Source: Rhodococcus sp. W8901 (lineage in GTDB: Bacteria; Actinomycetota; Actinomycetes; Mycobacteriales; Mycobacteriaceae). From it: a DNA stretch of 64,000 nt. The notes under the pieces are model-generated. The model searched no databases. It worked only from the letters and a program-made list of their open reading frames with translations, and was not told where the DNA came from. Of this stretch, positions 28,082 to 36,932 are shown piece after piece. How positions within the stretch are numbered: position 1 is the stretch's first letter; the number at the start of each line of letters is the position of its first letter. The translations under genes and the position numbers were made by a program. The stretch covers positions 2,418,001 to 2,482,000 of the forward strand of contig NZ_CP054690.1 in the NCBI RefSeq assembly GCF_013348805.1, written 5' to 3'.

Positions 28082-28091
28082 AGAGTAGTCT
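28082..28091. promoter_or_regulatory. Overlapping divergent -10 boxes of DUF3093 and dut
   Basis: TACTCT on the minus strand (28087-28082) and TAGTCT on the plus strand (28086-28091) share two base pairs. They lie 7 nt before the DUF3093 GTG and 8 nt before the dut GTG at 28100. Both mRNAs would be leaderless and the two promoters could not be occupied at once. Confidence 0.5.
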
Positions 28092-28099
28092 CGGTGCAC

Positions 28100-28636
28100 G
28101 TGAGCGATCTTCCTGCCATTGCGCTGAAGCGCCTGGACCCCGGTATCCCCATTCCCCAGCGCGCGCACGCCGGCGATGCCGGTGTCGATCTGTGCACCAC
28201 CACCGATGTCACGATCGAACCCGGACGCCGCGTCCTGGTCGGCACCGGCATCGCGGTCGCGTTGCCGATCGGCACGGTCGGTCTCATCCATCCGCGGTCC
28301 GGTCTGGCCGCGAAGGCCGGGCTCTCGGTCGTGAACACCCCGGGCACGATCGATGCCGGCTACCGCGGAGAGATCAAGGTCTGCCTGATCAATCACGACC
28401 TCGAGACGCCGATCGAACTGCGCCGCGGTGACCGTGTCGCGCAGCTGGTGGTGCAGAGGGTCGAACTGGTCGACTTCGTCGAGGTCGACTTCTTGGACGA
28501 AACTGTCCGCGGCGCAGGCGGTTACGGGTCCAGTGGCGGTCATGCGAGCCTCGTCGAGCACAATGCCGATCAGGATATCGACGGTACGGAAGGCCGCCCG
28601 CACGAGCTGACGCGGCTGCCGAGGGAAGGGGCCTGA
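28100..28636 (+). CDS. dut: dUTP diphosphatase
   Basis: This 178-residue trimeric dUTPase hydrolyses dUTP to dUMP and keeps uracil out of DNA. All five motifs are visible: [43 protein letters not shown] and the C-terminal [11 protein letters not shown]. About 27 extra residues follow the last motif, beyond the usual family end. GTG 28100 fits the family N-terminus and a TAGTCT -10 box; GTG 28094 is the alternative. It is followed immediately by the DUF3710 gene, as in mycobacteria. Confidence 0.95.
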   Translation: MSDLPAIALKRLDPGIPIPQRAHAGDAGVDLCTTTDVTIEPGRRVLVGTGIAVALPIGTVGLIHPRSGLAAKAGLSVVNTPGTIDAGYRGEIKVCLINHDLETPIELRRGDRVAQLVVQRVELVDFVEVDFLDETVRGAGGYGSSGGHASLVEHNADQDIDGTEGRPHELTRLPREGA

Positions 28637-28638
28637 TC

Positions 28639-29478
28639 ATGTTCGGACGTCGCAAGAAGAACGAAGCCGACCGGTCGGAGGCTACAGAGCCTGCGGATCT
28701 CGTCGACATCGAGGCTCAGGACGAGGATGCCGAGTTGGACGCGCCCGTCGGCACGCTCGACGGCGGCCCCTACGACGCGACCGATTTCGCGGAAGACGAG
28801 GAGCCGGCCGCGACGCGGCTCGATCTCGGCTCGGTCCTGCTGCCGATGCCCGAAGGCGCCCAGCTCCAGGTCGAGATGTCGCCCGAAGGTGCGCCGCAGG
28901 CGGTGCACCTGGTCACCGAGCACGGTCGCATCACCGTCTCCGCGTACGCGGCACCCAAGTCGCCGGGACAGTGGCGTGAGGTCGCGTCCGAGCTGGCCGA
29001 ATCGCTGCGTACCGACAACGCGGAGGTCAGCATCGAGAGCGGCCCGTGGGGCCGCGAGGTGGCCGCGACCACCCCGAATGCCGACCTGCGTTTCATCGGT
29101 GTCGACGGGCACCGCTGGATGCTGCGGTGCGTGGTGGCCGGTCCCACCGGTGCGGTGGCAGCCGGCGGCCCGCTCGTCGCGATCGCCCGCGCCGTCCTGC
29201 TCGATACGGTCGTCAACCGTGGCGACGAGCCACACCCGGTGCGGACCCCGCTACCGGTGGTTCTGCCGCAGGTGCTCGTCGAACAGCTGATGGCGGCGCA
29301 CCAGCAGCAGCTGGCGGCCCAACAGCAGGCACAGCTCGCGGCCATGGACCAGGCACACCAGCAGTCCCCGCAGCAGCCCCAGCCGGCGGCGCAGCAGCCT
29401 GCGCCGCCGTCCCCGAACGGGTCCGAGCCGCCACGTCGTGGCGAGTCCGGCTCGGCGATGCAGCAGCTCGGTCTCTAG
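28639..29478 (+). CDS. DUF3710 protein (Rv2696c-like)
   Basis: The protein has 279 residues. The first ~55 are acidic, the DUF3710 core follows (RLDLGSVLLPMPEGAQLQVEM and RFIGVDGHRWMLRCVVAGP), and the C-terminal 70 residues are Gln/Pro/Ala-rich low complexity (MAAHQQQLAAQQQAQ). It starts two bases after the dut stop, so translation is probably coupled. The function is unknown. The Gln-rich tail is probably disordered. Confidence 0.9.
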   Translation: MFGRRKKNEADRSEATEPADLVDIEAQDEDAELDAPVGTLDGGPYDATDFAEDEEPAATRLDLGSVLLPMPEGAQLQVEMSPEGAPQAVHLVTEHGRITVSAYAAPKSPGQWREVASELAESLRTDNAEVSIESGPWGREVAATTPNADLRFIGVDGHRWMLRCVVAGPTGAVAAGGPLVAIARAVLLDTVVNRGDEPHPVRTPLPVVLPQVLVEQLMAAHQQQLAAQQQAQLAAMDQAHQQSPQQPQPAAQQPAPPSPNGSEPPRRGESGSAMQQLGL

Positions 29479-29488
29479 CGCTCCGCGC

Positions 29489-30193
29489 TCAGCCGATCCG
29501 GGTGAGCGCGGCGACGCACGCCTGGCCGAGGACCCCCGGATCCTCGCCGATGTCCTGCAACGCGAGCTCGGTGAGGTCGGCGTTCGGGAGCGTCGCCGCC
29601 CACTCCTTCGCCACCGTCAACGGGTGGACGGCGTCATCGACTGCTGCGGCGATGCCCACAGGAAGCCTGATGCCGGCGAGCGTCGCCGGGTCCGGCGCGT
29701 GATACGCGGCGGCCTCCTCCAACGCGGACGGCAGATCGGGCCACTGGCGGCGCCAGGACCGGGCCAGTTCGTCGGCCAGCCAGGGCGGGCTCGACGCCGT
29801 CATTTCTGCGGTCACCGCCGCCAGTCCATGCGCGCGTAGTTGAGACGCGGTGAACGTGGCACTCGCGGCGGCCGGCGCGTCGTGGGGTGATCCGGTCCAT
29901 GCCGGCAGCGCGGCCATCACCCCGCCGACGCTCTCGGGGTTCTCCGACGCCCACGCCAGGGCCACGGCGGCCCCGATCGAGACACCACCGACCAGGATCC
30001 GACCGTGTTCTCGCGCGGCTCGGTCCATCGCGTCGCGGTAGCTGTCGACAACCGCCCGTGGATCCGGTTCGACCGCCGTCGTCGTGACTCCGACCTGCAT
30101 CAATGCGGGCCGGAAGGCACGGGCCGCGAAATCCGCATCCGACCCGGTCCCCGGGAGTACGACGGCCACTTCGGGCCATGTTCGTTGCTGCAT
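29489..30193 (-). CDS. Alpha/beta hydrolase-like protein (Rv2695-like)
   Basis: This ~234-residue protein has the hydrolase-like VVLPGTGSDADFAARAF loop and a nucleophile elbow GGVSIGAAVAL near residue 75. A late Asp (AAVDDAVHPL) could act in a triad. The substrate is unknown. The start is uncertain: ATG 30193 was preferred because the conserved core begins soon after, and a GTG at 30208 is the alternative. It is divergent from the OB-fold gene. The conserved order with Rv2696c/Rv2694c supports the assignment. Confidence 0.8.
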   Translation of the reverse strand: MQQRTWPEVAVVLPGTGSDADFAARAFRPALMQVGVTTTAVEPDPRAVVDSYRDAMDRAAREHGRILVGGVSIGAAVALAWASENPESVGGVMAALPAWTGSPHDAPAAASATFTASQLRAHGLAAVTAEMTASSPPWLADELARSWRRQWPDLPSALEEAAAYHAPDPATLAGIRLPVGIAAAVDDAVHPLTVAKEWAATLPNADLTELALQDIGEDPGVLGQACVAALTRIG

Positions 30194-30329
30194 GAATCGA
30201 TCTTGCACTGCCCGGTTCGCGAGCGTTCAGGACGGCGGTGGGTTTCGGATCACTTTGGGGTTACAGTGGCCCTCGTACAGCCCTATCGCGCGGCGCGAAG
30301 ATGCGCCGCCATTTGTCCAGGAGCACGCT

Positions 30330-30707
30330 ATGGCCCCCGCCGCGGCAGGTTACTTTCGCCGGCTCACCCGCAGACTCACCGAGGACCTCGAGCAGTTGGA
30401 TGCCGAGGAGATGGTGGAGACCGCGCAGGCATCGGGCGCCAAGCGCGCCTGTGACTGTGCGCGCGGCGAGGAGGTCACGATCTTCGGCCGCCTCCGCAGC
30501 GTCGAAGCGTGTCCGAAGTCCGCGAACGCCAGCGTCCAGGCCGAGTTCTTCGACGGCACCGACCCGGTCACGCTCGTCTGGATCGGCCGTCGACGGATTC
30601 CCGGCATCGAGCCGGGCAAGACGCTGATGGTGCGTGGCCGTATCGGCGACCGCGACGGTCAGAAGGTGATTTTCAATCCCTACTACGAACTCCGCGGCGA
30701 TTCCTGA
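30330..30707 (+). CDS. OB-fold nucleic-acid-binding protein (Rv2694-like)
   Basis: This 125-residue protein has a helical N-terminus (YFRRLTRRLTEDLEQLDAEE) followed by an OB-fold resembling the anticodon/DNA-binding OB module (EVTIFGRLRSV, VTLVWIGRRRIPGIEPGKTLMVRGRI). It probably binds single-stranded nucleic acid; the partner is not known. The ATG at 30330 follows AGGAG at seven bases. It lies upstream of the DUF3159 gene on the same strand. Confidence 0.87.
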   Translation: MAPAAAGYFRRLTRRLTEDLEQLDAEEMVETAQASGAKRACDCARGEEVTIFGRLRSVEACPKSANASVQAEFFDGTDPVTLVWIGRRRIPGIEPGKTLMVRGRIGDRDGQKVIFNPYYELRGDS

Positions 30708-30812
30708 TCCACCGCCGTTGCACTGCACCGCGGCTCGCCGTCGGCACCCGTCGACGGTCCGGTGCCGGACGGGCTTCGACGGCTCGCCGTCGGGATATGG
30801 CAGTCTCGTCGC

Positions 30813-31493
30813 GTGACCGAAACGAAGCAGCAGACGATCCTCGAACAGCTCGGTGGACTCAGCGGGCTGATCTACTCGACGCTGCCGGTCGTCGTGTTCG
30901 TGCCGGCGAACAGTCTGTGGGGCCTCGCCCCGGCCGTGTGGACCGCGCTCGGCGTGGCCGCGGCGATCCTGGTGTGGCGAATCGCCCGCCGCAGTCCCGT
31001 CCAGCCCGCGATCTCGGGTTTCCTCGGCGTCGGTGTCTGCGCGTTCATCGCCTACCGCACCGGTGACGCGAAGGGGTACTTCCTCTTCGGGATCTACACC
31101 AGCCTCGTGTATGCCGCTGCGTTCGTCGTGTCGATCCTGGTGCGGTGGCCGCTGGTCGGTGTGGTCTGGGGTTACCTCAACGGGCACCGCAACGCGTGGC
31201 GTGCCCACAAGGGCGCGGTGCGTGCGTACGACATCGCCACCGTCGCATGGGCGGCCGTCTTCGGCGCCCGGTATCTGGTCCAGTCCCAGCTCTACGACGC
31301 TGATCAGACGGGGTGGCTCGCGGTCGCACGGATCGGGATGGGCTGGCCCCTCACCGGCCTGGTGCTGCTCGTGACGATCTGGGCCGTCCGTCGCGCGGAC
31401 CGACTCGTAGAGCCCGCGCCCGATCCGGCCGAACTCGAAGCCGCCGCCGACGGCCCTGCCGCCGACGCGTCAGATATCGATCGCGGCGCGTAG
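30813..31493 (+). CDS. DUF3159 membrane protein (Rv2693c-like)
   Basis: This 226-residue protein has about five or six membrane segments, with conserved ILEQLGGLSGLIYSTLPVVVFV at the start and RAYDIATVAWAAVFGARYLVQ in the centre. The function is unknown. The GTG at 30813 starts VTETKQQTILEQ. The last 24 bases overlap the end of the ceoC gene tail-to-tail. The same order is seen in mycobacteria. Confidence 0.87.
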   Translation: MTETKQQTILEQLGGLSGLIYSTLPVVVFVPANSLWGLAPAVWTALGVAAAILVWRIARRSPVQPAISGFLGVGVCAFIAYRTGDAKGYFLFGIYTSLVYAAAFVVSILVRWPLVGVVWGYLNGHRNAWRAHKGAVRAYDIATVAWAAVFGARYLVQSQLYDADQTGWLAVARIGMGWPLTGLVLLVTIWAVRRADRLVEPAPDPAELEAAADGPAADASDIDRGA

Positions 31494-32126
31494 CTCGTCC
31501 TCGACCTCGACCGCCGCGACGAACAGCAACTCGTCGCCGCCCTCGACTGGGTCGTCGGGCTGGGGGACGATCACGCGTCCGCCGCGCAGGATCGTCACCA
31601 GGGCGACGTCGCGCGGGAGCTGAATCTTGCGCACCGGCTTGCCGGCGAGCGGGGTGTTGTCGGGCAGGGTGATCTCGACGAGGTTTGCCTGACCCTGGCG
31701 GAACGTCATCAGTCGAACCAGGTCACCCACCGTGACAGCCTCCTCGACGAGCGAGGCCAGCATGCGTGGTGTGGAGACTGCGACGTCGACACCCCACGAC
31801 TCGTCGAACAGCCACTCGTTGCGGGGATCGTTGACGCGGGCGACGACTCGCCCCACCCCGAACTCCGTCTTCGCGAGCAGGCTCAGCACGATGTTGGCCT
31901 TGTCGTCGCCGGTGGCGGCGATCACGACATCGTAGGTCTCGAGCTGCGCGGCTTCGAGCAGGCTCAGTTCGCACGCATCAGCGTGGATCCACTCGGCCTG
32001 CGGAATCACCTCGGGCTCGACGTGCTCGAGCTTGCGTTCGAGCAGCATGACGTGGTGGTTGCTGCGGACGAGTTCGCGGGCGATGGAGCGGCCTACGGCG
32101 CCGGCTCCTGCGATGGCCACTCTCAT
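31470..32126 (-). CDS. ceoC: TrkA-family potassium uptake regulator CeoC
   Basis: This 218-residue RCK protein has an RCK_N Rossmann domain beginning MRVAIAGAGAVGRSIAREL and an acidic residue after strand 2 (LLERKLEH) for NAD(H) or nucleotide binding. A C-terminal RCK_C domain (ITLPDNTPLAGKPVRKIQL) follows. It should regulate K+ transport together with CeoB, encoded 58 bp upstream on the same strand. The ATG at 32126 agrees with the family; longer open sequence upstream lies in the intergenic gap. Confidence 0.9.
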   Translation of the reverse strand: MRVAIAGAGAVGRSIARELVRSNHHVMLLERKLEHVEPEVIPQAEWIHADACELSLLEAAQLETYDVVIAATGDDKANIVLSLLAKTEFGVGRVVARVNDPRNEWLFDESWGVDVAVSTPRMLASLVEEAVTVGDLVRLMTFRQGQANLVEITLPDNTPLAGKPVRKIQLPRDVALVTILRGGRVIVPQPDDPVEGGDELLFVAAVEVEDELRAAIDI

Positions 32127-32184
32127 CGGAGGTTTCCAATCGGGTAGTCGATCGAGAAGGGGGTCATTGACCGGTCTCGGGCTG

Positions 32185-32850
32185 TCAGTCGTCGGACGGC
32201 GGGGGATTACCGGCCAGAGCGACGGCCTCGGCGACGGTGCCCGACACCGCGGCAACGTACACCTGGTCCTGGGACTGGATGACGGTCTTGCGGTCGGGGA
32301 GGATGCCCGATCCGAAACGGATGATGAACGAGACCCGGGAGCTGGTCGCTGCTTCGAGTTCGGAGATGTTGCGGCCGACCCAGTCCTCGTGGAAGGGCAG
32401 TTCGGTCACGACCACCGTGCCGGACGGATCCCGCCACTTCGAGATCTGATCGTCCTGCGCGAGAGCGAGCATGAAGCGGTCGGTGGTCCACGGCACGGTT
32501 GCGATGGTCGGGATGCCCAGACGCTCGTACACCGCGGCGCGCTTGGCGTCGTAGATCCGGGCGACGACCCGCTCGACGCCGAACGTCTCGCGGGCCACCC
32601 GCGCGGAGATGATGTTCGAATTGTCGCCGGAGGACACCGCCGCGAATGCCTCGGCACGCTCGATGCCGGCACGGACCAGCACGTCGCGGTCGAATCCCAT
32701 CCCGACGACGGTGTGCCCGGTGAAGTCCGATCCGAGTCGGAGGAACGAACTCGCGTCGCGGTCGATCACAGCCACCTCATGGCCGATCCGGCTCAGTGCG
32801 GTAGCGAGGGAGGAGCCGACTCGGCCACATCCCATGACTACTACGTACAC
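32185..32850 (-). CDS. ceoB: TrkA-family potassium uptake regulator CeoB
   Basis: This 221-residue RCK protein has the Rossmann motif VYVVVMGCGRVGSSLA, AVIDRDASSFLRLG for the nucleotide ribose, and an RCK_C domain near the C-terminus. The GTG at 32850 follows GGAG and gives the family N-terminus. It forms an operon with ceoC and is divergent from an APC-type permease. No TrkH/TrkG-type channel subunit lies in the window. Confidence 0.9.
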   Translation of the reverse strand: MYVVVMGCGRVGSSLATALSRIGHEVAVIDRDASSFLRLGSDFTGHTVVGMGFDRDVLVRAGIERAEAFAAVSSGDNSNIISARVARETFGVERVVARIYDAKRAAVYERLGIPTIATVPWTTDRFMLALAQDDQISKWRDPSGTVVVTELPFHEDWVGRNISELEAATSSRVSFIIRFGSGILPDRKTVIQSQDQVYVAAVSGTVAEAVALAGNPPPSDD

Positions 32851-32997
32851 CCGTCCACTCCGTTCATCGGATTCGCGCCCGTGCGGGGTGCCGCGGGCGT
32901 CGAATCGAACCGTACAGCGCGCGGGGGGAAGAGCAAGTTTCCACTGCCGGAAACGCCGACTTGGGCTCCTGGCTGCTGTGCATTCCCTCGGACGGCT

Positions 32998-33003
32998 TAC
33001 GCT
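32998..33003 (+). promoter_or_regulatory. Candidate -10 box of a leaderless transcript (APC permease)
   Basis: TACGCT is followed by exactly six bases and the GTG start at 33010. There is no Shine-Dalgarno sequence. Confidence 0.5.
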
Positions 33004-33009
33004 TTGGCA

Positions 33010-35004
33010 GTGTCGAAGGTTTCCACCGCTGCGAAGCGGCTGATTCTGGGCCGGCCGTTCCGGAGCGACAAGCTCGGGCACACGCTTCTGCCCAAGCGAA
33101 TCGCGCTACCTGTTTTCGCCTCGGACGCGATGTCGTCGGTCGCCTATGCGCCGGAAGAGATCTTCCTGGTGCTGTCCGTCGCGGGCATCTCCGCCTACGC
33201 GTATGCGCCGTGGATCGGGCTGGCCGTCGCCGTCGTCATGGCCGTGGTCGTGGCCAGCTACCGGCAGAACGTGCACGCCTATCCGTCCGGTGGCGGTGAC
33301 TACGAGGTCGCGACCACCAATCTGGGGCCCAATGCCGGTCTGACGGTGGGCAGCGCGCTGATGGTGGACTACGTGCTCACCGTGGCGGTGTCGATCTCGT
33401 CCGCGGCGTCGAACATCGGTTCGGCGGTGCCGTTCGTGGCGGAGCACAAGGTGCTGTTCGCGATCGCCGCGATCGTGCTGCTGACGGCGATGAACCTGCG
33501 GGGTCTGCGGGAGTCCGGCACCGCGTTCGCGATTCCGACGTACGCGTTCATCGTCGGCATGCTGATCATGCTCGGGTGGGGTTTCGCCCGGGTCTACATC
33601 TTCGGCGACGACGTGCACGCGGAATCCTCCGGGTTCACTCTCGATGCCGAGGATTCGCACCTGTACGGCATCGCCTTCGCGTTCCTCATCGCCCGGGCCT
33701 TCTCGTCCGGCTGTGCGGCCCTGACCGGCGTCGAGGCGATCAGCAACGGTGTGCCGGCATTCCGGAAGCCGAAGTCCCGCAACGCGGCCACCACGCTGCT
33801 GCTGCTCGGTACTTTCGCGATCGTCCTGCTGATGGGCATCATCATCCTGGCCCAGAAGATCGGGATCGTGTACGCGCACAATCCGGAGACCCAGTTGATC
33901 GGCGCTCCGGAGGGCTACCACCAGAAGACGCTCATCGCGCAGCTCGCGGAGGCGGTCTTCTCCGGGTTCCCGGCCGGCTTCTTCTTCATGGCGATCGTCA
34001 CCGCGCTCATCCTCGTGCTCGCCGCGAACACCGCGTTCAACGGTTTCCCGGTGCTGGGGTCGGTGCTGGCGCAGGACCGTTACCTGCCGCGCCAGCTGCA
34101 CACGCGCGGCGACCGGCTCGCGTTCAGCAACGGCATCCTGTTCCTGTCGGGCGCCGCGATCGCGTTCGTCGTGGTGTTCGGCGCCGAGGTCACCAAGCTG
34201 ATCCAGCTGTACATCGTGGGTGTGTTCGTCTCGTTCGTGCTGAGCCAGACCGGAATGATCCGGCACTGGACGAGGCATCTGAAGGCCGAGACCGATCCGG
34301 CCCAGCGCCGGCGGATGAAGCGCTCGCGCGTGGTCAACTCGATCGGTCTCGCGATGACGGGTGCGGTGCTGGTGATCGTGCTGCTCACGAAGTTCGCGGC
34401 CGGTGCCTGGATCGCGATCGTCGCGATGATCGTGATCTTCGTGGTGATGAAGTCGATCAGGCGCCACTACGACAGCGTCGCGGCGGAACTCGAGGAGCAG
34501 GAGTGGGACGGCGTACTGCCGAGCCGCACCCACTCGATCGTGCTGGTGTCCAAGATGCACATGCCGACGATGCGCGCGCTCGCGTACGCCCGCGCGACCC
34601 GGCCGGACACGCTCGAGGCCGTCACGGTGAACGTCGACGAGCCCGACACGCGAACGCTCGTCCGTGAATGGGAGAAGAGCGACATCACGGTGCCGCTCAA
34701 GGTGATCGAGTCGCCGTATCGTGAGATCACCAAACCGGTGCTCGATTACGTGCGCCGGGTCCGCAGGGATTCGCCGCGCGACGTCGTCACGGTGTTCATC
34801 CCGGAGTACGTGGTGGGGCACTGGTGGGAGCAGATCCTGCACAACCAGAGCGCCCTGCGGCTCAAGAGCCGACTGCTGTTCCAGCCGGGTGTGATGGTCA
34901 CGAGCGTGCCGTGGCAGTTGAGCTCGTCGGAGAAGGTCAAACGCGAACGCGTCGACAACGCACCCGGTGCAAGTCGCCGCGGGTTCGAATCAGAAGGCAA
35001 GTGA
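33010..35004 (+). CDS. APC-family permease (Rv2690c-like)
   Basis: This 664-residue protein has about 12 transmembrane helices in residues 40-480 and a ~180-residue cytoplasmic tail. The APC-like first helix is PVFASDAMSSVAYAPEEIFLVL, and the SSAASNIGSAVPF and FLIARAFSSGCAALTGVEAISNGV segments are family-typical. The tail has a universal-stress/CCC-like look (HSIVLVSKMHMPTMRALAYARA). The substrate is annotated as amino acid by homology but could be K+. It is conserved next to ceoBC in mycobacteria. The GTG start fits the conserved SKVSTAAKRLILGRPFRS. Confidence 0.9.
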   Translation: MSKVSTAAKRLILGRPFRSDKLGHTLLPKRIALPVFASDAMSSVAYAPEEIFLVLSVAGISAYAYAPWIGLAVAVVMAVVVASYRQNVHAYPSGGGDYEVATTNLGPNAGLTVGSALMVDYVLTVAVSISSAASNIGSAVPFVAEHKVLFAIAAIVLLTAMNLRGLRESGTAFAIPTYAFIVGMLIMLGWGFARVYIFGDDVHAESSGFTLDAEDSHLYGIAFAFLIARAFSSGCAALTGVEAISNGVPAFRKPKSRNAATTLLLLGTFAIVLLMGIIILAQKIGIVYAHNPETQLIGAPEGYHQKTLIAQLAEAVFSGFPAGFFFMAIVTALILVLAANTAFNGFPVLGSVLAQDRYLPRQLHTRGDRLAFSNGILFLSGAAIAFVVVFGAEVTKLIQLYIVGVFVSFVLSQTGMIRHWTRHLKAETDPAQRRRMKRSRVVNSIGLAMTGAVLVIVLLTKFAAGAWIAIVAMIVIFVVMKSIRRHYDSVAAELEEQEWDGVLPSRTHSIVLVSKMHMPTMRALAYARATRPDTLEAVTVNVDEPDTRTLVREWEKSDITVPLKVIESPYREITKPVLDYVRRVRRDSPRDVVTVFIPEYVVGHWWEQILHNQSALRLKSRLLFQPGVMVTSVPWQLSSSEKVKRERVDNAPGASRRGFESEGK

Positions 35005-35017
35005 CGGGCGGTACGTG

Positions 35018-36283
35018 GTGAGTGAGAACTGGACGGGTCTTCGGCTGGAGGTGGAGTTGGGGAATCCCGGCCACGGTGGCTTCTGCGTGGCCCGCCACGA
35101 CGGGCGGGTGCTGTTCGTGCGCCACGGATTGCCCGGTGAGCGGGTCATCGCGCACGTCACCGAGGATCGTGGCGGTTCGTTCTGCCGCGCCGACGCCGTC
35201 GAGATCATCGAGGCCTCACCCGACCGGGTCGCGCCGCTGTGCCCGATCTCGGGTCCGGGTGGAGCGGGGTGCTGCGACTTCTCGCACGCCACGCTCGATG
35301 CGCAGCGGGCGATGAAGGGGGCGGTCGTCGCCGAGCAGTTGCGCCGGATCGCCGGTCTCGACCTGGAGGTCGTCGTCGAGGAACTGCCGGGCACCGGGCA
35401 CGGCGCGGGCTGGCGCTCACGCGTGCGCCTCGCGGTCGACACCGTCGGGCGCCCGGGCTTCCACCGGTTCCGCAGCAACGACATCGAGACCTTCCTGGCG
35501 TGTCCACAGATCGATGCGTCGGCGTATTCGGGACTGTCCGAGCGGTCGTGGCAGCCCGGAGCGGAGGTTCAGGTGGTGCTCGACGCGGACGGTGAACGCC
35601 ACGTGGTCGAGATCGCGCCGGCCAAGATCTCGCGGACCGGTCGTCGCAGCCCCGGACGGCGCGGCGCGACGGCGCGCCGGGCGGCGTCGGCGGGCAGTCG
35701 CGCCGAGCGGGTCGTCATCGGGTCCGGTCGACCGGTCGAGCGGGTCGGCGACCGGGAGTGGACGCTGTCCGCCACCGGGTTCTGGCAGGCGCATCGGGGT
35801 GCGGCACAGACCTATTCGGCTGTCGTGGGGGAGTGGGCGCAGGCGTCGCCCGGCGCCGCCGTGTGGGACCTCTACGGCGGTGTGGGCGTGTTCGCCGCGA
35901 CACTCGCCGAGCAGGTCGGTGTGACCGGCCGGGTCGAGTCGGTCGAGTTCTCCCGGACCGCGGTGGCCGACGGAGCGGCGGCGCTGGCGGATCTGCCGCA
36001 GGTGCAGCTGCACGCGGCGCGCGTCGAACGCGCTCTGCAGGATCTCCCGGCGCCCGAGGTCGTGGTGCTCGATCCGCCCCGCGCCGGCGCCGGGCGGGAC
36101 GTCGTCGCGGCCCTCGCGGCGGCGGGGCCGGACCGGATCGTCCACGTCGGCTGCGATCCGGCGTCGTTCGCGCGTGATGTCGCCCTCTACCGCGAGCACG
36201 GCTTCACCCTGGCGCAGGTCCGCGCGTTCGACGCCTTCCCCCTCACGCACCACATGGAGAGCCTCGCGCTCCTCACGCGCTGA
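35018..36283 (+). CDS. TrmA/RumA-type SAM-dependent RNA uridine-5 methyltransferase (Rv2689c-like)
   Basis: The protein has 421 residues. An N-terminal TRAM domain (LRLEVELGNPGHGGFCVARHDGRV, residues 5-60) binds RNA. A cysteine cluster (LCPISGPGGAGCCDF) could hold an Fe-S centre. A Rossmann core has VWDLYGGVGVFAATLA, the catalytic cysteine lies in HVGCDPASFARD, and the ending THHMESLALL is typical. An Arg/Ala-rich linker (SPGRRGATARRAASAG) is inserted in the middle. It probably makes 5-methyluridine in rRNA or tRNA. It lies 13 bp after the permease gene; GTG 35015 is an alternative start. Confidence 0.88.
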   Translation: MSENWTGLRLEVELGNPGHGGFCVARHDGRVLFVRHGLPGERVIAHVTEDRGGSFCRADAVEIIEASPDRVAPLCPISGPGGAGCCDFSHATLDAQRAMKGAVVAEQLRRIAGLDLEVVVEELPGTGHGAGWRSRVRLAVDTVGRPGFHRFRSNDIETFLACPQIDASAYSGLSERSWQPGAEVQVVLDADGERHVVEIAPAKISRTGRRSPGRRGATARRAASAGSRAERVVIGSGRPVERVGDREWTLSATGFWQAHRGAAQTYSAVVGEWAQASPGAAVWDLYGGVGVFAATLAEQVGVTGRVESVEFSRTAVADGAAALADLPQVQLHAARVERALQDLPAPEVVVLDPPRAGAGRDVVAALAAAGPDRIVHVGCDPASFARDVALYREHGFTLAQVRAFDAFPLTHHMESLALLTR

Positions 36284-36381
36284 GGCGTTCAACACACCCC
36301 TCCGGCTCGAGCTTCGGAAACGCCCAGGTCAGGGCGGTCGAAATGCGGTATGTCGCTTTTGCGAAGTAATTGCTTGACGCA

Positions 36382-36403
36382 CGCAACTATGCCTATAGTT
36401 GCG
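36382..36403. promoter_or_regulatory. Palindromic operator overlapping the promoter of the marR-efflux operon
   Basis: CGCAACTAT-GCCT-ATAGTTGCG is a perfect 9-bp inverted repeat with a 4-bp spacer, 47 bp upstream of the MarR-type gene. It includes a TATAGT box and follows a TTGACG at 36374. This is the expected layout of an autorepressing MarR operator. Confidence 0.65.
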
Positions 36404-36449
36404 TTCTGCAAGTAATTCACCAATCCATTCAGGGGATTCGGGGTATCCG

Positions 36450-36932
36450 ATGGCCGTTCAGGCTGATACGGCGCAGGCCCTGGTCGACGCGATCTTCCTC
36501 TTCGGACGATCGCTCAAGACCGCCATCACCAGCGCTGTCGACGATCCGCTCGCACCCGCGCTCGCCGCGGTGCTGTTCGTGCTGTCGGCGCGGGGGCCGT
36601 GCCGACAGAACGAACTCGCGTCGGTGCTGTGCGTGAGCCAGTCGGCCCTCAGTCGACAGATGACGGAATTGGTCGACGCCGGCCTCGTCGACAGGCAACC
36701 GGACTCGGACGACAAACGGGCATTCCTGGTCCAAGTCTCGGAAAAGGGTGACGAGGTCCTGCGGACCACGAAGGAACTCAGATCCGCGCGATTGCACGGA
36801 CTGCTCGGTGGGTGGAGCCAGGAAGAAGCGGTGGCGGCGTTGTCGACCATCGAACGTCTCACCGACACGCTCGCCGCCCGAAACGAATCCGCACCGCTAG
36901 CTGCAAATCACAGTGGGAGAGCACTTCAATGA
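36450..36932 (+). CDS. MarR-family transcriptional regulator
   Basis: This 160-residue winged-helix repressor has the recognition helix CRQNELASVLCVSQSALSRQMTEL and the wing DRQPDSDDKRAFLVQVSEKG. It should bind the palindrome at 36382-36403 and be released by a drug-like ligand. The ATG at 36450 follows GGGG-rich sequence; an upstream in-frame ATG at 36399 lies inside the operator region. Its stop overlaps the ATG of the efflux pump (ATGA), so the two are one operon. Confidence 0.9.
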   Translation: MAVQADTAQALVDAIFLFGRSLKTAITSAVDDPLAPALAAVLFVLSARGPCRQNELASVLCVSQSALSRQMTELVDAGLVDRQPDSDDKRAFLVQVSEKGDEVLRTTKELRSARLHGLLGGWSQEEAVAALSTIERLTDTLAARNESAPLAANHSGRALQ

